Shown here: positions 53,448 to 61,955 of the stretch, piece by piece
How positions within the stretch are numbered: the stretch's first letter is position 1
Layout of the letters: each line of letters begins with the position of its first letter
Assembly: GCF_000717175.1 (NCBI RefSeq)
Contig: NZ_JNYD01000015.1
Location: 191,325-255,324 of the forward strand
Origin: Pseudonocardia autotrophica
Lineage (GTDB): Bacteria > Actinomycetota > Actinomycetes > Mycobacteriales > Pseudonocardiaceae
DNA: 64,000 nt
Direction of reading: 5' to 3'
Program-made: the position numbers and the translations under genes
Notes under the pieces: generated by a model
The model's input: the letters and a program-made list of their open reading frames with translations, nothing else
Databases searched by the model: none
What the model was told of the DNA's origin: nothing

Positions 53448-53482
53448 AGCCCCCGTACATCCCACCCAGGAAGAGCGCCGCG

Positions 53483-54088
53483 ATGACCAGCACCTTGACC
53501 GAGACCCTCGTCCTCGAACCGGCCGCGCAGGACCTGCTGTTCCGCGACGCGCGGACCGTCGCTGCCTTCACCGACGAGCCGGTCGGCGACGACCTCCTCC
53601 ACGCGGTGTACGACCTCGTCCGCGCCGCCCCCACCTCGATGAACTGCTGCCCGCTGCGGGTGCTGGCGCTGCGCAGCGAGAGCGCGCGGGCCCGGCTGCT
53701 GCTGCACATGGCCGAGGGCAACCGGGAGAAGACGGCCGCGGCGCCGCTGGTCCTGGTCCTCGCCGCCGACCACGCCTTCACCGAGCACATGCCCACGCTG
53801 TTCCCGTTCGTCGACGCCGACGCCTACTTCGCCGACCCCGCGCTGCGCGCCGGGACCGCCGAGTACAACGCCGCGCTGCAGGCCGGCTACCTGATCCTCG
53901 GGCTGCGGGCCGCGGGCCTGGGCGTCGGCCCGATGGCGGGCTTCGACCGCGAGGGCGTCGACGCCGAGTTCTTCCCCGAGGGTCGCCTGCACACCGCGCT
54001 GGTGCTGATCGCCGGCCGCCCGGCGGGCGAGAGCCCGTACCCGCGGCTGCCGCGACCGGACTTCGACCAGGTCGTCACCTCGCTGTAG
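53483..54088 (+). CDS. RutE-like nitroreductase-family enzyme
   Basis: A 201-residue FMN enzyme of the NfsA/RutE branch. LLFRDARTVAAFTDEPVGDD, RAAPTSMNCCPLRVLALRSE and LGLRAAGLGVGPMAGFDREG align well with RutE (malonic semialdehyde reductase), whose GPTSANCSPAR and GLDTGPMSGFDR blocks are known. There are no other Rut-pathway genes around it. It is the first gene of an operon with a flavoprotein, isochorismate synthase and O-methyltransferase, so it probably reduces an intermediate of that pathway. ATG 53483 follows GGAAGAGC. Confidence 0.85.
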   Translation: MTSTLTETLVLEPAAQDLLFRDARTVAAFTDEPVGDDLLHAVYDLVRAAPTSMNCCPLRVLALRSESARARLLLHMAEGNREKTAAAPLVLVLAADHAFTEHMPTLFPFVDADAYFADPALRAGTAEYNAALQAGYLILGLRAAGLGVGPMAGFDREGVDAEFFPEGRLHTALVLIAGRPAGESPYPRLPRPDFDQVVTSL

Positions 54089-54120
54089 AGACGCCCACCC
54101 GCCGGACGAGGAGGATTCCC

Positions 54121-55347
54121 GTGACCACGACCGCGCTCCCGGTCGACGCGCCGAGCGGCGCGGGCCGCACCCCCGAGCCGATCGACCCGGTCGCGCGCGC
54201 CGCGGCCGTCGCGCCGCTGCTGGCCGAGCAGCGCCCGATCGGTGAGTCCCGGCGCCAGCTGACCGACGCCACGGTCGCCGCGCTGGCCGACGCCGGCCAG
54301 CTGCGCACCTGGGTCCCGCGCCGGTTCGGCGGGCTGGAGACCGACACACCCACGGTGATCGACGCGACCGCACGGATCTCCGCGGCCGACCCGGCCGCCG
54401 GGTGGGTCACGATGATCCTCTCCTGCGCGGACTTCCTGGTCGGGATGCTCGAGCAGCGGGCCCAGCAGGAGGTCTGGTCCGCCGGCCCGGACACCTCGGT
54501 GTGCGCGGTGTTCAACCCCAGCTCCACCAGCGAGCGGGTGCCCGGCGGCTGGCGGGTGCGCGGGCGGTGGTTGCCCGCCTCCGGGTGCCGGCACGCGAGC
54601 TGGGCCCTGCTCGGCGTCCCGCTGGCCGAGGACCCCAGGGCCGGCGGCGCCACCACCCGAGCCAGCGTCCTGATCCCGATGAGCGAGCTGACGGTCACGG
54701 CCAGCTGGAACGCCATCGGCATGCGTGCCACCGGCAGCGACACCCTCGAGACCGTCGACGCGTTCGTCCCCGAGCACCGGGTGTTGCGGCTCGGCCCGGC
54801 CCTCGAAGGCCGGTTCCCCGGCTCGTACGGCGCCTCCTGGCGGCACCGCTCGCCGCTGATGCCGACGCTGTCCACCCACATGATGGCCGTCTACCTCGGC
54901 ATGGCCGCCTCGGCGCTCGACGTCGTGCTCGCCACCTCGGGCACCAAAGGCCTCACCTTCACCACCTACTCCCGCGCCGCCGAGTCCGGCGGGGTGCAGA
55001 CCGCCGTGGCGAAGGCCGCGCTGACGATCGACGCCATGTGGGCGCTGGCCCACCACGCCGGCCGCGAGGTCGACTGGTGGGCCCGCACCGGGACCCGCCC
55101 CTCGACGGCGGACCGGGCGCGGGTCCGCGGTTGGACCGGGCACGTCGCCGCGCAGTGCCGCGAGGCCCTCGACCAGCTCGTCAGCTGCTACGGCGCCTCC
55201 GCCTTCGCCGAGACGAACCCGCTGCAGGCCACCGTCCGCGACATGCACGCCGCCAGCCGGCACGCGGTGGCCAACCCGATCACCGGCACCGAGATCTACG
55301 GCCGCGCGCTGCTCGGCGTGGAGCCGTCGATCGCCACGCTCATCTGA
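54121..55347 (+). CDS. Acyl-CoA-dehydrogenase-like flavin-dependent monooxygenase/oxidoreductase
   Basis: A 408-residue protein with the three-domain acyl-CoA dehydrogenase fold: N-terminal helices, beta-barrel (ERVPGGWRVRGRWLPASGCR; MRATGSDTLETVDAFVPEHR) and a C-terminal helical bundle. This is the FMNH2-dependent monooxygenase branch (HsaA, p-hydroxyphenylacetate C2-like) as much as true dehydrogenases. The catalytic Glu of dehydrogenases is not clear. It starts at GTG 54121 after GAGGAGG and is second in the operon. A broken homologue is at 37746. With a reductase it could hydroxylate an aromatic or N-containing intermediate. Confidence 0.85.
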   Translation: MTTTALPVDAPSGAGRTPEPIDPVARAAAVAPLLAEQRPIGESRRQLTDATVAALADAGQLRTWVPRRFGGLETDTPTVIDATARISAADPAAGWVTMILSCADFLVGMLEQRAQQEVWSAGPDTSVCAVFNPSSTSERVPGGWRVRGRWLPASGCRHASWALLGVPLAEDPRAGGATTRASVLIPMSELTVTASWNAIGMRATGSDTLETVDAFVPEHRVLRLGPALEGRFPGSYGASWRHRSPLMPTLSTHMMAVYLGMAASALDVVLATSGTKGLTFTTYSRAAESGGVQTAVAKAALTIDAMWALAHHAGREVDWWARTGTRPSTADRARVRGWTGHVAAQCREALDQLVSCYGASAFAETNPLQATVRDMHAASRHAVANPITGTEIYGRALLGVEPSIATLI

Positions 55348-55357
55348 GGAGCCCCTC

Positions 55358-56746
55358 GTGACCACCGAGAGCGCCCTGACCGCCACCGACGCGGCCCTGG
55401 GCTCGCGGGACCTCGCGGCCCGCGACACCCGCGCCGCAATCCCCCGCGCCCGGCCCGTCCCCGCCGGCCTGCGCTGCACCACCCGCGAGATCGCCGACCC
55501 GGGTGACCTGGTCGGCCTGCTGCCCACCGCCGCCGACGCCCTGTCCTGGGTCCGCGGCGGCGAGGGGCTCGTGGCCTGGGGTCGCACGACGACCCTGGAG
55601 ACCGGCGGTCCCGGCCGCTTCGTCGACGCCGAGGCCGTGTGGCGGGCCCTCGCCGCCCGGATCGAGGTCCACGACGAGGTGGGCCTGCCGGGCACCGGAC
55701 CCGTCGCCTTCGCGTCCTTCGCCTTCGGCGACGGACCGTTGGGGCGGACCCGCACCCGCGGCGGCGAGCGCTCCGTGCTCGTCGTTCCCCGGGTCGTCGT
55801 CGGACGGCGCGGCGGACGGTGCTGGATCACCGAGCTGGGCCCCGTGGCCGGCCACCCCGCCCCCTGGGGCGACGTGGCCGGAGACCCGGCCCGGCTCGGC
55901 CCGGACGAGCGCCCCGCGCCGGTGCGCCGGCCGGGTCCCGCGCACTGGGCGCCGGGTGCGATGTCCGCCGCCGCCTACCGCGACGCGGTCGCCGAGGCCG
56001 TCACGCGCATGGCCGACGGGCCACTGGACAAGGTCGTGCTCGCCCGGGACGTGGTGGCCCGCCTCGGGCGCCCCGTCGATCCCCGGTTCCTGGTCCGGAC
56101 CCTCGCCGCGGGCAATCCGCGGTGCTGGACCTACTCGGTCGACGGGCTCGTCGGCGCCACCCCGGAGCTGCTGCTCCGCCGGTCCGGCGCGGTCGTCGAG
56201 TCGCGAGTGCTGGCCGGGACGACCTGGCCGGGCGCAGAGGGGACCGAGGACCAGGTGCTGGCCGCGGGGAAGTACCGCGAGGAGCACCGGTTCGCCGTCG
56301 AGTCCCTCTGCCGCACCCTCGGCCCCTCCTGCAGCCGCCTGGAGCTCGACGGGCCGCACCTGCTGCGGCTGCCGACCGTCACCCACCTCGCCACCGACGT
56401 CCGCGGCCATCTCGACCCGCTGCAGGACCCGTCGGTGCTGGCCCTCGCCGGGGCCGTGCACCCCACCGCCGCCGTGGGCGGCACCCCGCCGGCCCTCGCG
56501 GCGGCGACGATCGCCGAGCTCGAGGGCCGCGTCGGCCTGCAGCGCGGCCGCTACGCCGGCCCCGTCGGCTGGGTCGACGCCCACGGCGACGGCGAGCTCG
56601 GCATCGCGCTGCGCTGTGCCCAGCTCTCCGGCCGCACCGCCCGCCTGTTCGCCGGTTGCGGCGTCGTGGCCGACTCCGATCCCGATCTCGAGCTCGCCGA
56701 GACCGCCGCCAAGCTCCGCGCCGTCACCGAGGCGCTCGGCTCCTGA
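55358..56746 (+). CDS. Isochorismate synthase family enzyme
   Basis: A 462-residue chorismate-binding enzyme that converts chorismate to isochorismate (or related salicylate/anthranilate-like products). The conserved blocks are PLDKVVLARDVV (catalytic Lys), GLVGATPELLLRRSGAVVES, LAGTTWPGAEGTEDQVLA, KYREEHRFAVESL, VHPTAAVGGTPP (HPT block) and RYAGPVGWVDAHGDGEL. The length is typical of MenF/DhbC. Three flavin/MFS/methyltransferase-type genes surround it rather than men genes, and menD is 5 kb away on the other strand, so this copy looks specialised. Start GTG 55358, GAGGAG upstream. Confidence 0.94.
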   Translation: MTTESALTATDAALGSRDLAARDTRAAIPRARPVPAGLRCTTREIADPGDLVGLLPTAADALSWVRGGEGLVAWGRTTTLETGGPGRFVDAEAVWRALAARIEVHDEVGLPGTGPVAFASFAFGDGPLGRTRTRGGERSVLVVPRVVVGRRGGRCWITELGPVAGHPAPWGDVAGDPARLGPDERPAPVRRPGPAHWAPGAMSAAAYRDAVAEAVTRMADGPLDKVVLARDVVARLGRPVDPRFLVRTLAAGNPRCWTYSVDGLVGATPELLLRRSGAVVESRVLAGTTWPGAEGTEDQVLAAGKYREEHRFAVESLCRTLGPSCSRLELDGPHLLRLPTVTHLATDVRGHLDPLQDPSVLALAGAVHPTAAVGGTPPALAAATIAELEGRVGLQRGRYAGPVGWVDAHGDGELGIALRCAQLSGRTARLFAGCGVVADSDPDLELAETAAKLRAVTEALGS

Positions 56747-56777
56747 GCCGGTTCCCGACCCACCGGAGGTCCGTCCC

Positions 56778-57863
56778 GTGACAGCCGCCGCCGACCCGGC
56801 CCTCACCACGGCAGGTCTCCCGGCCCCGCCCGCCCACGCCCCGCGCTCGGTGCTGGCGACCGTCCACCAGGCCTTCCTGGCCCGGGCGATCTACACCGTC
56901 GTCGAGCTGGGGGTGGTCGACGAGCTCGCCCACGGCCCGCGCAGCTGCGCCGAGCTGGCCCGCGTGCTGGGCGTGACCGCCGAACCGCTGCACCAGGTCG
57001 TGCGCGGCACCGCGAGCGCGGGGCTGCTGCGCTCGCTGGGCGGCACCGGGTCCGACGAGGTCTTCGCGCTCACCGACACCGGCGAGATGCTCCTGCCCGG
57101 GCACCCGAGCGCCACCCGCGACCTCGTGCTGATGATGCAGGGTCCGACGGTCCTCGGCTGCCTCGAGGCACTACCCGACCGGGTGCGCAGCGGCCGGACC
57201 GGCCCCGAGGTCGCGCACGGGCGCACCTGGTTCGAGAACCTGCGCGCCGACGCCGGGCTGGCCGCCTCCTTCGACCGGATGATGGTCGCGATCCACGGCG
57301 GCGAGTACGGCGCGGTGGCCGCCGCCTACGACCTGGGCTGGGCCCGGACCGTCGTGGACGTCGGCGGCGGCACGGGCGGACTGACCGTCGCCCTGCTCGA
57401 GGCCAACGCCCACCTGCGCGGCGTGGTCCACGACCTGCCCGACGTCGCCGCCCGGGCCGAGCGGACCCTCCGGCGGGCCGGGCTCGCCCACCGGGCCGAG
57501 GTCAGCGGCGGCAGCTTCTTCGACAGCGTCCCCCGCGGGGCGGACGCCTACCTGCTCTCCTACGTCCTCCACGACTGGACCGACGACGACTGCGTCCGGA
57601 TCCTGCGGACCGTCGCCGCCGCCATGACCACGGGCGCGCGCCTGCTGGTCGTCGAGAACGTGCTGCCGGCCGGGGACGATCCGCACCCCGGCCGGACCCT
57701 GGACCTGCTCATGGCCACCCTCACCCACGGCCGCGAGCGCACCGAGGAGGAGTACCGGCGGCTGCTCGCGCGGGCGGGCCTGCGGCTGCGGCGGGTGGTG
57801 CCCACGGCGTCCCCGGTCAGTGTCCTGGAGGCCGTCCCGGGGTCGGACGACCAGGGAGCCTGA
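56778..57863 (+). CDS. Class I O-methyltransferase (acetylserotonin/plant-type)
   Basis: A 361-residue enzyme. An N-terminal winged-helix dimerisation region (HQAFLARAIYTVVELGVVDE; ARVLGVTAEPLHQVVRGTAS) precedes the SAM-binding fold with VVDVGGGTGGLTVALLEAN (motif I), DAYLLSYVLHDWTDDDCVRI (catalytic His region) and LLVVENVLPAGDDPHPGR. This architecture methylates phenolic hydroxyl groups of natural products. It is the fourth gene of the operon, close behind isochorismate synthase. Its C-terminus is also present as a fragment at 49757. Start GTG 56778 follows CGGAGG. Confidence 0.92.
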   Translation: MTAAADPALTTAGLPAPPAHAPRSVLATVHQAFLARAIYTVVELGVVDELAHGPRSCAELARVLGVTAEPLHQVVRGTASAGLLRSLGGTGSDEVFALTDTGEMLLPGHPSATRDLVLMMQGPTVLGCLEALPDRVRSGRTGPEVAHGRTWFENLRADAGLAASFDRMMVAIHGGEYGAVAAAYDLGWARTVVDVGGGTGGLTVALLEANAHLRGVVHDLPDVAARAERTLRRAGLAHRAEVSGGSFFDSVPRGADAYLLSYVLHDWTDDDCVRILRTVAAAMTTGARLLVVENVLPAGDDPHPGRTLDLLMATLTHGRERTEEEYRRLLARAGLRLRRVVPTASPVSVLEAVPGSDDQGA

Positions 57864-57922
57864 CCCGGTACCGGGGCCGGGCGGGCAGCCTGGGGGACAC
57901 GAGGACCGACAGGGGATCGGGC

Positions 57923-57950
57923 GGGGCGGGAGCGGCGGCGCTCCCGCCCC
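57923..57950. terminator. 12-bp perfect hairpin between convergent operons
   Basis: Arms GGGGCGGGAGCG (57923-57934) and CGCTCCCGCCCC (57939-57950) pair exactly around GCGG. It lies 60 bases after the O-methyltransferase stop and 13 bases before the MFS stop, so it can end both converging transcripts. A short GTTCTG follows; no T-tract is present. Confidence 0.75.
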
Positions 57951-57963
57951 GTTCTGCATCCGG

Positions 57964-59337
57964 TCACCGGCCGTTCGGCGTCCGGGCCGGCTTCCGTGCT
58001 GCCGACCGCCCCGGCAGGGCGGCCGCGCAGGCCAGGCTGACGACCAGCGCCACGGCGAACACGGTGAGGACGCTCCGGTGCTGCCCGAGGACGACGGACC
58101 GGTCGCCGGTGAGGTCGACCAGGCGCCCGAGCACGGCGACACCGACGACCCCGCCGAGGTAGCGCATCGTCGATCCGATCCCGGCGGCGGCACCGCTGTG
58201 CTCGCGCGCGACAGCCGTGAGCGACGCGGCCTGCGCGGCGGGCGTGGCCAGTCCGACCCCGAGACCGAGCAGGGCCAGCGGGAGCACCAGCTGCCTCAGC
58301 GACGAGAGGTCCCCCGCCGCCAGCAGGCCCACCCCAGCGAGGCAGACGACGACCCCGCCGACCGCCATCGGCCGCGGCCCGACGATGTCGGTGAGCCGCC
58401 CGGCGACCAGGGACGCGAGGATCACAGTGGCCGTCATCGCGACGAGGAGCCGGCCGGTCCCCGCGGAGTCGACCGCGAGCAGGGCGCCGAGCATCTGCGG
58501 CAGCTCGAACAGCAGTGTGTAGGTCACCAGGTTCTGCAGCGCGACCAGCAGTGAGCCCGCGGTGAACGGCACCGATCTGAACAGTCCGAAGGCCACGACC
58601 GGGTCGGCGGCGCGGCGCTCCCACCACACGAACGGCACGAGGAGCACGGCGCACGTGGCCAGGAGGACAGCGGCGAGCGTCCCGCTCGCCTCCAGGCCCA
58701 GGACCAGCGCGGCCAGCGTCACCGTGAGCAGGACGCTGCCGAGCACGTCGAACCGCGAGCCGTCCCGAAGGTCCGCCTCCCGCCTCCTGCGGGTGGCCGC
58801 GAGCAGCGCCACGATCGCGAGCACGGGCAGGTTGACCGCGAATATGCTGGCCCAGCCGAAGGCCCGCACGAGTTCGCCGCCCACTACCGGACCGACACCG
58901 GCCGCCAGCGACATGATCGCACCGAACAGGCCGAACGCCCGGCCGCGGCGCTCCGGGGGCAGCTCGATCCGCAGCAGCGCCACCGTCGTCGGCACGACCG
59001 CGGCCCCGCCGGCGGCCATCAGCACGCGGGCCACCGCGAGCACGCCGAGCGATCCGGCGACCATCCCGAGCACGGCGCCGGCGGCCATCAGCACCTCGCC
59101 GAGGGCGAGGACCCGCCGGTGGCCGAGGCGGTCGCCGAGCTTGCCGCCCGGACTCTGCAGCACGATCGCGGCCACGAGATAGCTCGCGACGACGGCCTGC
59201 GCGACCGTCCCGGGCGGGCGAGCGAACTCGCGGGCGATGTCGGGCAGCGCCACCGCGATCATGGTGGAGTTCAGCGGCAGCAGCGAGGAGGCGAGCAGGG
59301 CCGCGCCGAGCGACCGCCTGGCCCGGGGGTCAGCCAC
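57964..59337 (-). CDS. MFS exporter linked to a split phosphotransferase
   Basis: A 457-residue drug-exporter-type MFS protein with about 14 predicted helices. The loop GGKLGDRLGHRRVLALG is motif A and SLLPLNSTMIAVALPDIARE the first-helix DHA motif. AAGGAAVVPTTVALLRIELP precedes motif C (GVGPVVGGELVRAFGWASIF). Its GTG start 59337 overlaps the end of the ATP-grasp gene by eight bases, so the three genes are one transcript. It probably exports the compound made or modified by the neighbouring enzymes; the substrate is unknown. Confidence 0.9.
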   Translation of the reverse strand: MADPRARRSLGAALLASSLLPLNSTMIAVALPDIAREFARPPGTVAQAVVASYLVAAIVLQSPGGKLGDRLGHRRVLALGEVLMAAGAVLGMVAGSLGVLAVARVLMAAGGAAVVPTTVALLRIELPPERRGRAFGLFGAIMSLAAGVGPVVGGELVRAFGWASIFAVNLPVLAIVALLAATRRRREADLRDGSRFDVLGSVLLTVTLAALVLGLEASGTLAAVLLATCAVLLVPFVWWERRAADPVVAFGLFRSVPFTAGSLLVALQNLVTYTLLFELPQMLGALLAVDSAGTGRLLVAMTATVILASLVAGRLTDIVGPRPMAVGGVVVCLAGVGLLAAGDLSSLRQLVLPLALLGLGVGLATPAAQAASLTAVAREHSGAAAGIGSTMRYLGGVVGVAVLGRLVDLTGDRSVVLGQHRSVLTVFAVALVVSLACAAALPGRSAARKPARTPNGR

Positions 59338-60136
59338 CGGTGATCGGCCGCCGCTGCAGGAGGAACACGGCGCCGTCGGAGAAGGCGAACTCGATATCGT
59401 GCTCCGCGGTGCCGTAGACCGCGTCGCACGCCTCGGCGAGTGCGTGCAGCGCGGCGAGCTGCGTGGCGTCCAGACAGAGCGTGTGCACCGCCGCTCCGGT
59501 GACCTCGACCTCCTCGGTGCCCGCCGGGCCGGCGCGCAGCGCCACGTCCTTCTCCCCGGCCGCGAACTCGAGCACCCGGCCCCATGAGTCGAGCCGGTAC
59601 CGGTCCGGGACGACCAGACCGGCCACGACGGCCTCGCCGAGGCCCCAGCTCGCCTCGATCACCCGCTCCGTGGCGCCGGTCAGCGGGTTACGGGTGAACA
59701 GCACCCCCGCTGTATCCGCCGGCACGAGTTCCTGGATCACCACGCCCATCCGGCAGGGGCCGAGGCCGAGCCGGCTCCGGTAGGCGCGCGCGCCCGCCGC
59801 GTCGCCGGAGGCGTACACGCTCCGGACGGCCGCGACCACGGCCTCGGGCCGGCACACCCCGAGGACGGTGCGGTGTGCACCCGCGAAGCTGGCCGCGCCG
59901 GAGTCCTCCCCCACGGCGCTGGACCGGACCGCGCACGGACCGCCGTCCGCACACGCGTCGTGCAGGGCCGCCAGGACCTCGGGGTCCTCGCGCACCACCG
60001 CCTCGACGGCGTCGACGGACAGCGCGAACCCCGCCGGCACGGGCAGTCCGGCCTGGGCGGCCGCCCCGAGCGCCACCGCCTTGCCGCCGAACTCCGCCTG
60101 GTCGGAGGCCCACGCGAGCGGGGTCAACCGGAGCAT
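59330..60136 (-). CDS. Stand-alone PPDK/PEPS-type ATP-grasp protein
   Basis: A 268-residue protein equal to the ATP-binding half of PEP synthase-type enzymes. It has FGGKAVALGAAAQAGLPVPA, the P-loop-like PCAVRSSAVGEDSGAASFAG, the metal/ATP Glu region VIEASWGLGEAVVAGLVVPD and the terminal IEFAFSDGAVFLLQRRPIT. In one-chain enzymes the phosphohistidine domain follows; here it is in the upstream gene. Together the pair would take the beta-phosphate of ATP via phosphohistidine to a substrate, as in rifampin phosphotransferase or phenylphosphate synthase (PpsA/PpsB). It lies seven bases after its partner gene. Confidence 0.9.
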   Translation of the reverse strand: MLRLTPLAWASDQAEFGGKAVALGAAAQAGLPVPAGFALSVDAVEAVVREDPEVLAALHDACADGGPCAVRSSAVGEDSGAASFAGAHRTVLGVCRPEAVVAAVRSVYASGDAAGARAYRSRLGLGPCRMGVVIQELVPADTAGVLFTRNPLTGATERVIEASWGLGEAVVAGLVVPDRYRLDSWGRVLEFAAGEKDVALRAGPAGTEEVEVTGAAVHTLCLDATQLAALHALAEACDAVYGTAEHDIEFAFSDGAVFLLQRRPITGG

Positions 60137-60143
60137 GCCGCCC

Positions 60144-61784
60144 TCACTTCAGCAACCGCACCTCGCCCGTCGTCCCGTCGACCCGCACGCGCGCGCCGTC
60201 CGGGATCAGCCGGGTGGCTTCGCGGGTCCCGACGACGCCTGGGATCCCGTACTCACGGGCCACGATCGCGGCGTGGCTGAGCTGGCCGCCCCGGTCAGTG
60301 ACGATCGCTCCGAGCAGCGGCAGGACGACCGTGAAGTACGGCGAGGTCATGCGGGTGACCAGGACGTCCCCGGGTCGGACCCGGTCGAAGTCGGTGCCGT
60401 CGGCGACCAGCCGGGCCGGGCCCTCGTAGACACCTGTGTTGACCGCGAGGCCGCGGAGCACCGTCGCGGAGTTGGCGGTGTCCGGAACCCCGAACAGGTT
60501 GACCATCGCGGCGCCGACGGCGAGCGCGGCGCGGCGGGCCGGCTCCGGAAGCTCCTCCACCGGAGGAGGGGGCGACGGCAGCGGCCCGATCACCGCCGGG
60601 GCGTCGTCGACGGTTCGCGTAGTGCGCCGTCGGAACCGCTCGGCGACCTCCTGCGCGGCCGGACCCGGTTCGTCCCGCAGCAGCGCCACGAGTTCGGCGG
60701 CGTCCGCGTCGACCGCGTGTGCGGGGTCGGCGAGCGTGCCTCGGGCCGCGAGCCGTCGCCCGGCCTCGAGCACGGCGCGGCGGGCGAGGCCGACGGCCCA
60801 TCCGTCGGAGTACGTGGCCCGCTCGTCCCGCAGCCGGTTGGCCAGCCGTGCCTCGTGGAGGCGGTCGTCGAACTCGGCCAGGTGCTCGGCGGGGACCCGC
60901 GCGCGTATGACGGTCAGGGCGGCGTCCCCGTCGCCGCTGGGTCCGAATTTCCGGGTCGCGACGGCTGCCCGGATCGCGCCGACCAGCATCGCCGGCAGCT
61001 CGCCCGCGCACGGCTCACCGACGTCGTAGTCGATCGCCCGGTAGCGGACCGCGTCGAGGTACGTCCGCGCGGCCGCGCCCGCATCTGGGTCGGCGGTGAG
61101 GGCGTCGAGCATCGCCTGCGGGTCGCCGGGCGACGCGAGGACGGCCCGTGCGCTGTCGGACGCCGCGACGACGTCCGCCAGCGCATCCAGCTCGACGGTG
61201 GCGAAGCCGGTGGAGATAACCGAGGTTCCGCGCAGCAGCCCCATCAGTTCCCCGGCGGTGGCGCCGGTCCACTCCAGCGCACCGGCGAGGAAGTCCCCGG
61301 TGGCCATCAGCGACGGGGCGCTGTAGCGGTGGTGTAGCTCGATCATCGTCTCGAGGTGGTCCCGGCACCGCTCGACGTGCGCGGCCAACTCCTCGTCGGA
61401 CAACGCCGTGGGGTCGACCGCTTCGACGGCCAGGTGCGCCGCCACGGCGCCGGGCTTGACCACCTCGTCCCACCGGGCCAGGTCCTCCCGCCAGAACCGC
61501 TCGGCGAACGCCCGGGCCGAGGTCGCGACCCGGGACTGCATCTGCTCGGATGTCGCGGTCCCGCCGGCGCCGAAGGGCAGGGTCTGTGCGTACATGAACC
61601 CGCCGATCACCGCCACGTCGTAGCGGCCGATCAGGAGCCCGTACCGCGCCAGGCCCTCGGCGAACCCGCGCGGGAAGCCGGAGACCAGCGGCGACCTCAT
61701 GAACCAGCTGATCGGCTTGCTGTTGTGGGTCGTGTCCAGCTCCCACGTGCCGTCGTTGGGTGGCTCGAACGCCTCGTCGTCCAC
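60144..61784 (-). CDS. Split phosphohistidine-domain protein (RPH/phenylphosphate-synthase-like)
   Basis: A 546-residue protein that starts FEPPNDGTWELDTTHNSKPI and is mainly helical (residues about 60-430, the position of the substrate-binding region in rifampin phosphotransferase). It ends in a phosphohistidine domain: MTSPYFTVVLPLLGAIVTD, GGQLSHAAIVAREYGIPGVV (His about 504) and VRVDGTTGEVRLLK. It has no ATP-grasp and no C-terminal PEP/pyruvate barrel, so the acceptor should be a hydroxyl compound rather than PEP. It is first in the three-gene operon; GTG 61784 follows GGAAGGAG. The combined length with its partner (814 residues) equals one rifampin phosphotransferase. Confidence 0.88.
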   Translation of the reverse strand: MDDEAFEPPNDGTWELDTTHNSKPISWFMRSPLVSGFPRGFAEGLARYGLLIGRYDVAVIGGFMYAQTLPFGAGGTATSEQMQSRVATSARAFAERFWREDLARWDEVVKPGAVAAHLAVEAVDPTALSDEELAAHVERCRDHLETMIELHHRYSAPSLMATGDFLAGALEWTGATAGELMGLLRGTSVISTGFATVELDALADVVAASDSARAVLASPGDPQAMLDALTADPDAGAAARTYLDAVRYRAIDYDVGEPCAGELPAMLVGAIRAAVATRKFGPSGDGDAALTVIRARVPAEHLAEFDDRLHEARLANRLRDERATYSDGWAVGLARRAVLEAGRRLAARGTLADPAHAVDADAAELVALLRDEPGPAAQEVAERFRRRTTRTVDDAPAVIGPLPSPPPPVEELPEPARRAALAVGAAMVNLFGVPDTANSATVLRGLAVNTGVYEGPARLVADGTDFDRVRPGDVLVTRMTSPYFTVVLPLLGAIVTDRGGQLSHAAIVAREYGIPGVVGTREATRLIPDGARVRVDGTTGEVRLLK

Positions 61785-61955
61785 GAGGACTCCTTCCGCC
61801 GATCCGGCCCGGCGGCTACGGCTGTGACCCCGGACACAGACAAGAGGAACTCGTACGGCATTGCGATCCGTTACCGCCGCTACGTCACCCGTTCACCTTT
61901 GGATCACCACCCGTTCGCCCGTCCGTTCGTCGCCCCGCTCACCAGGAGCGGTTGC

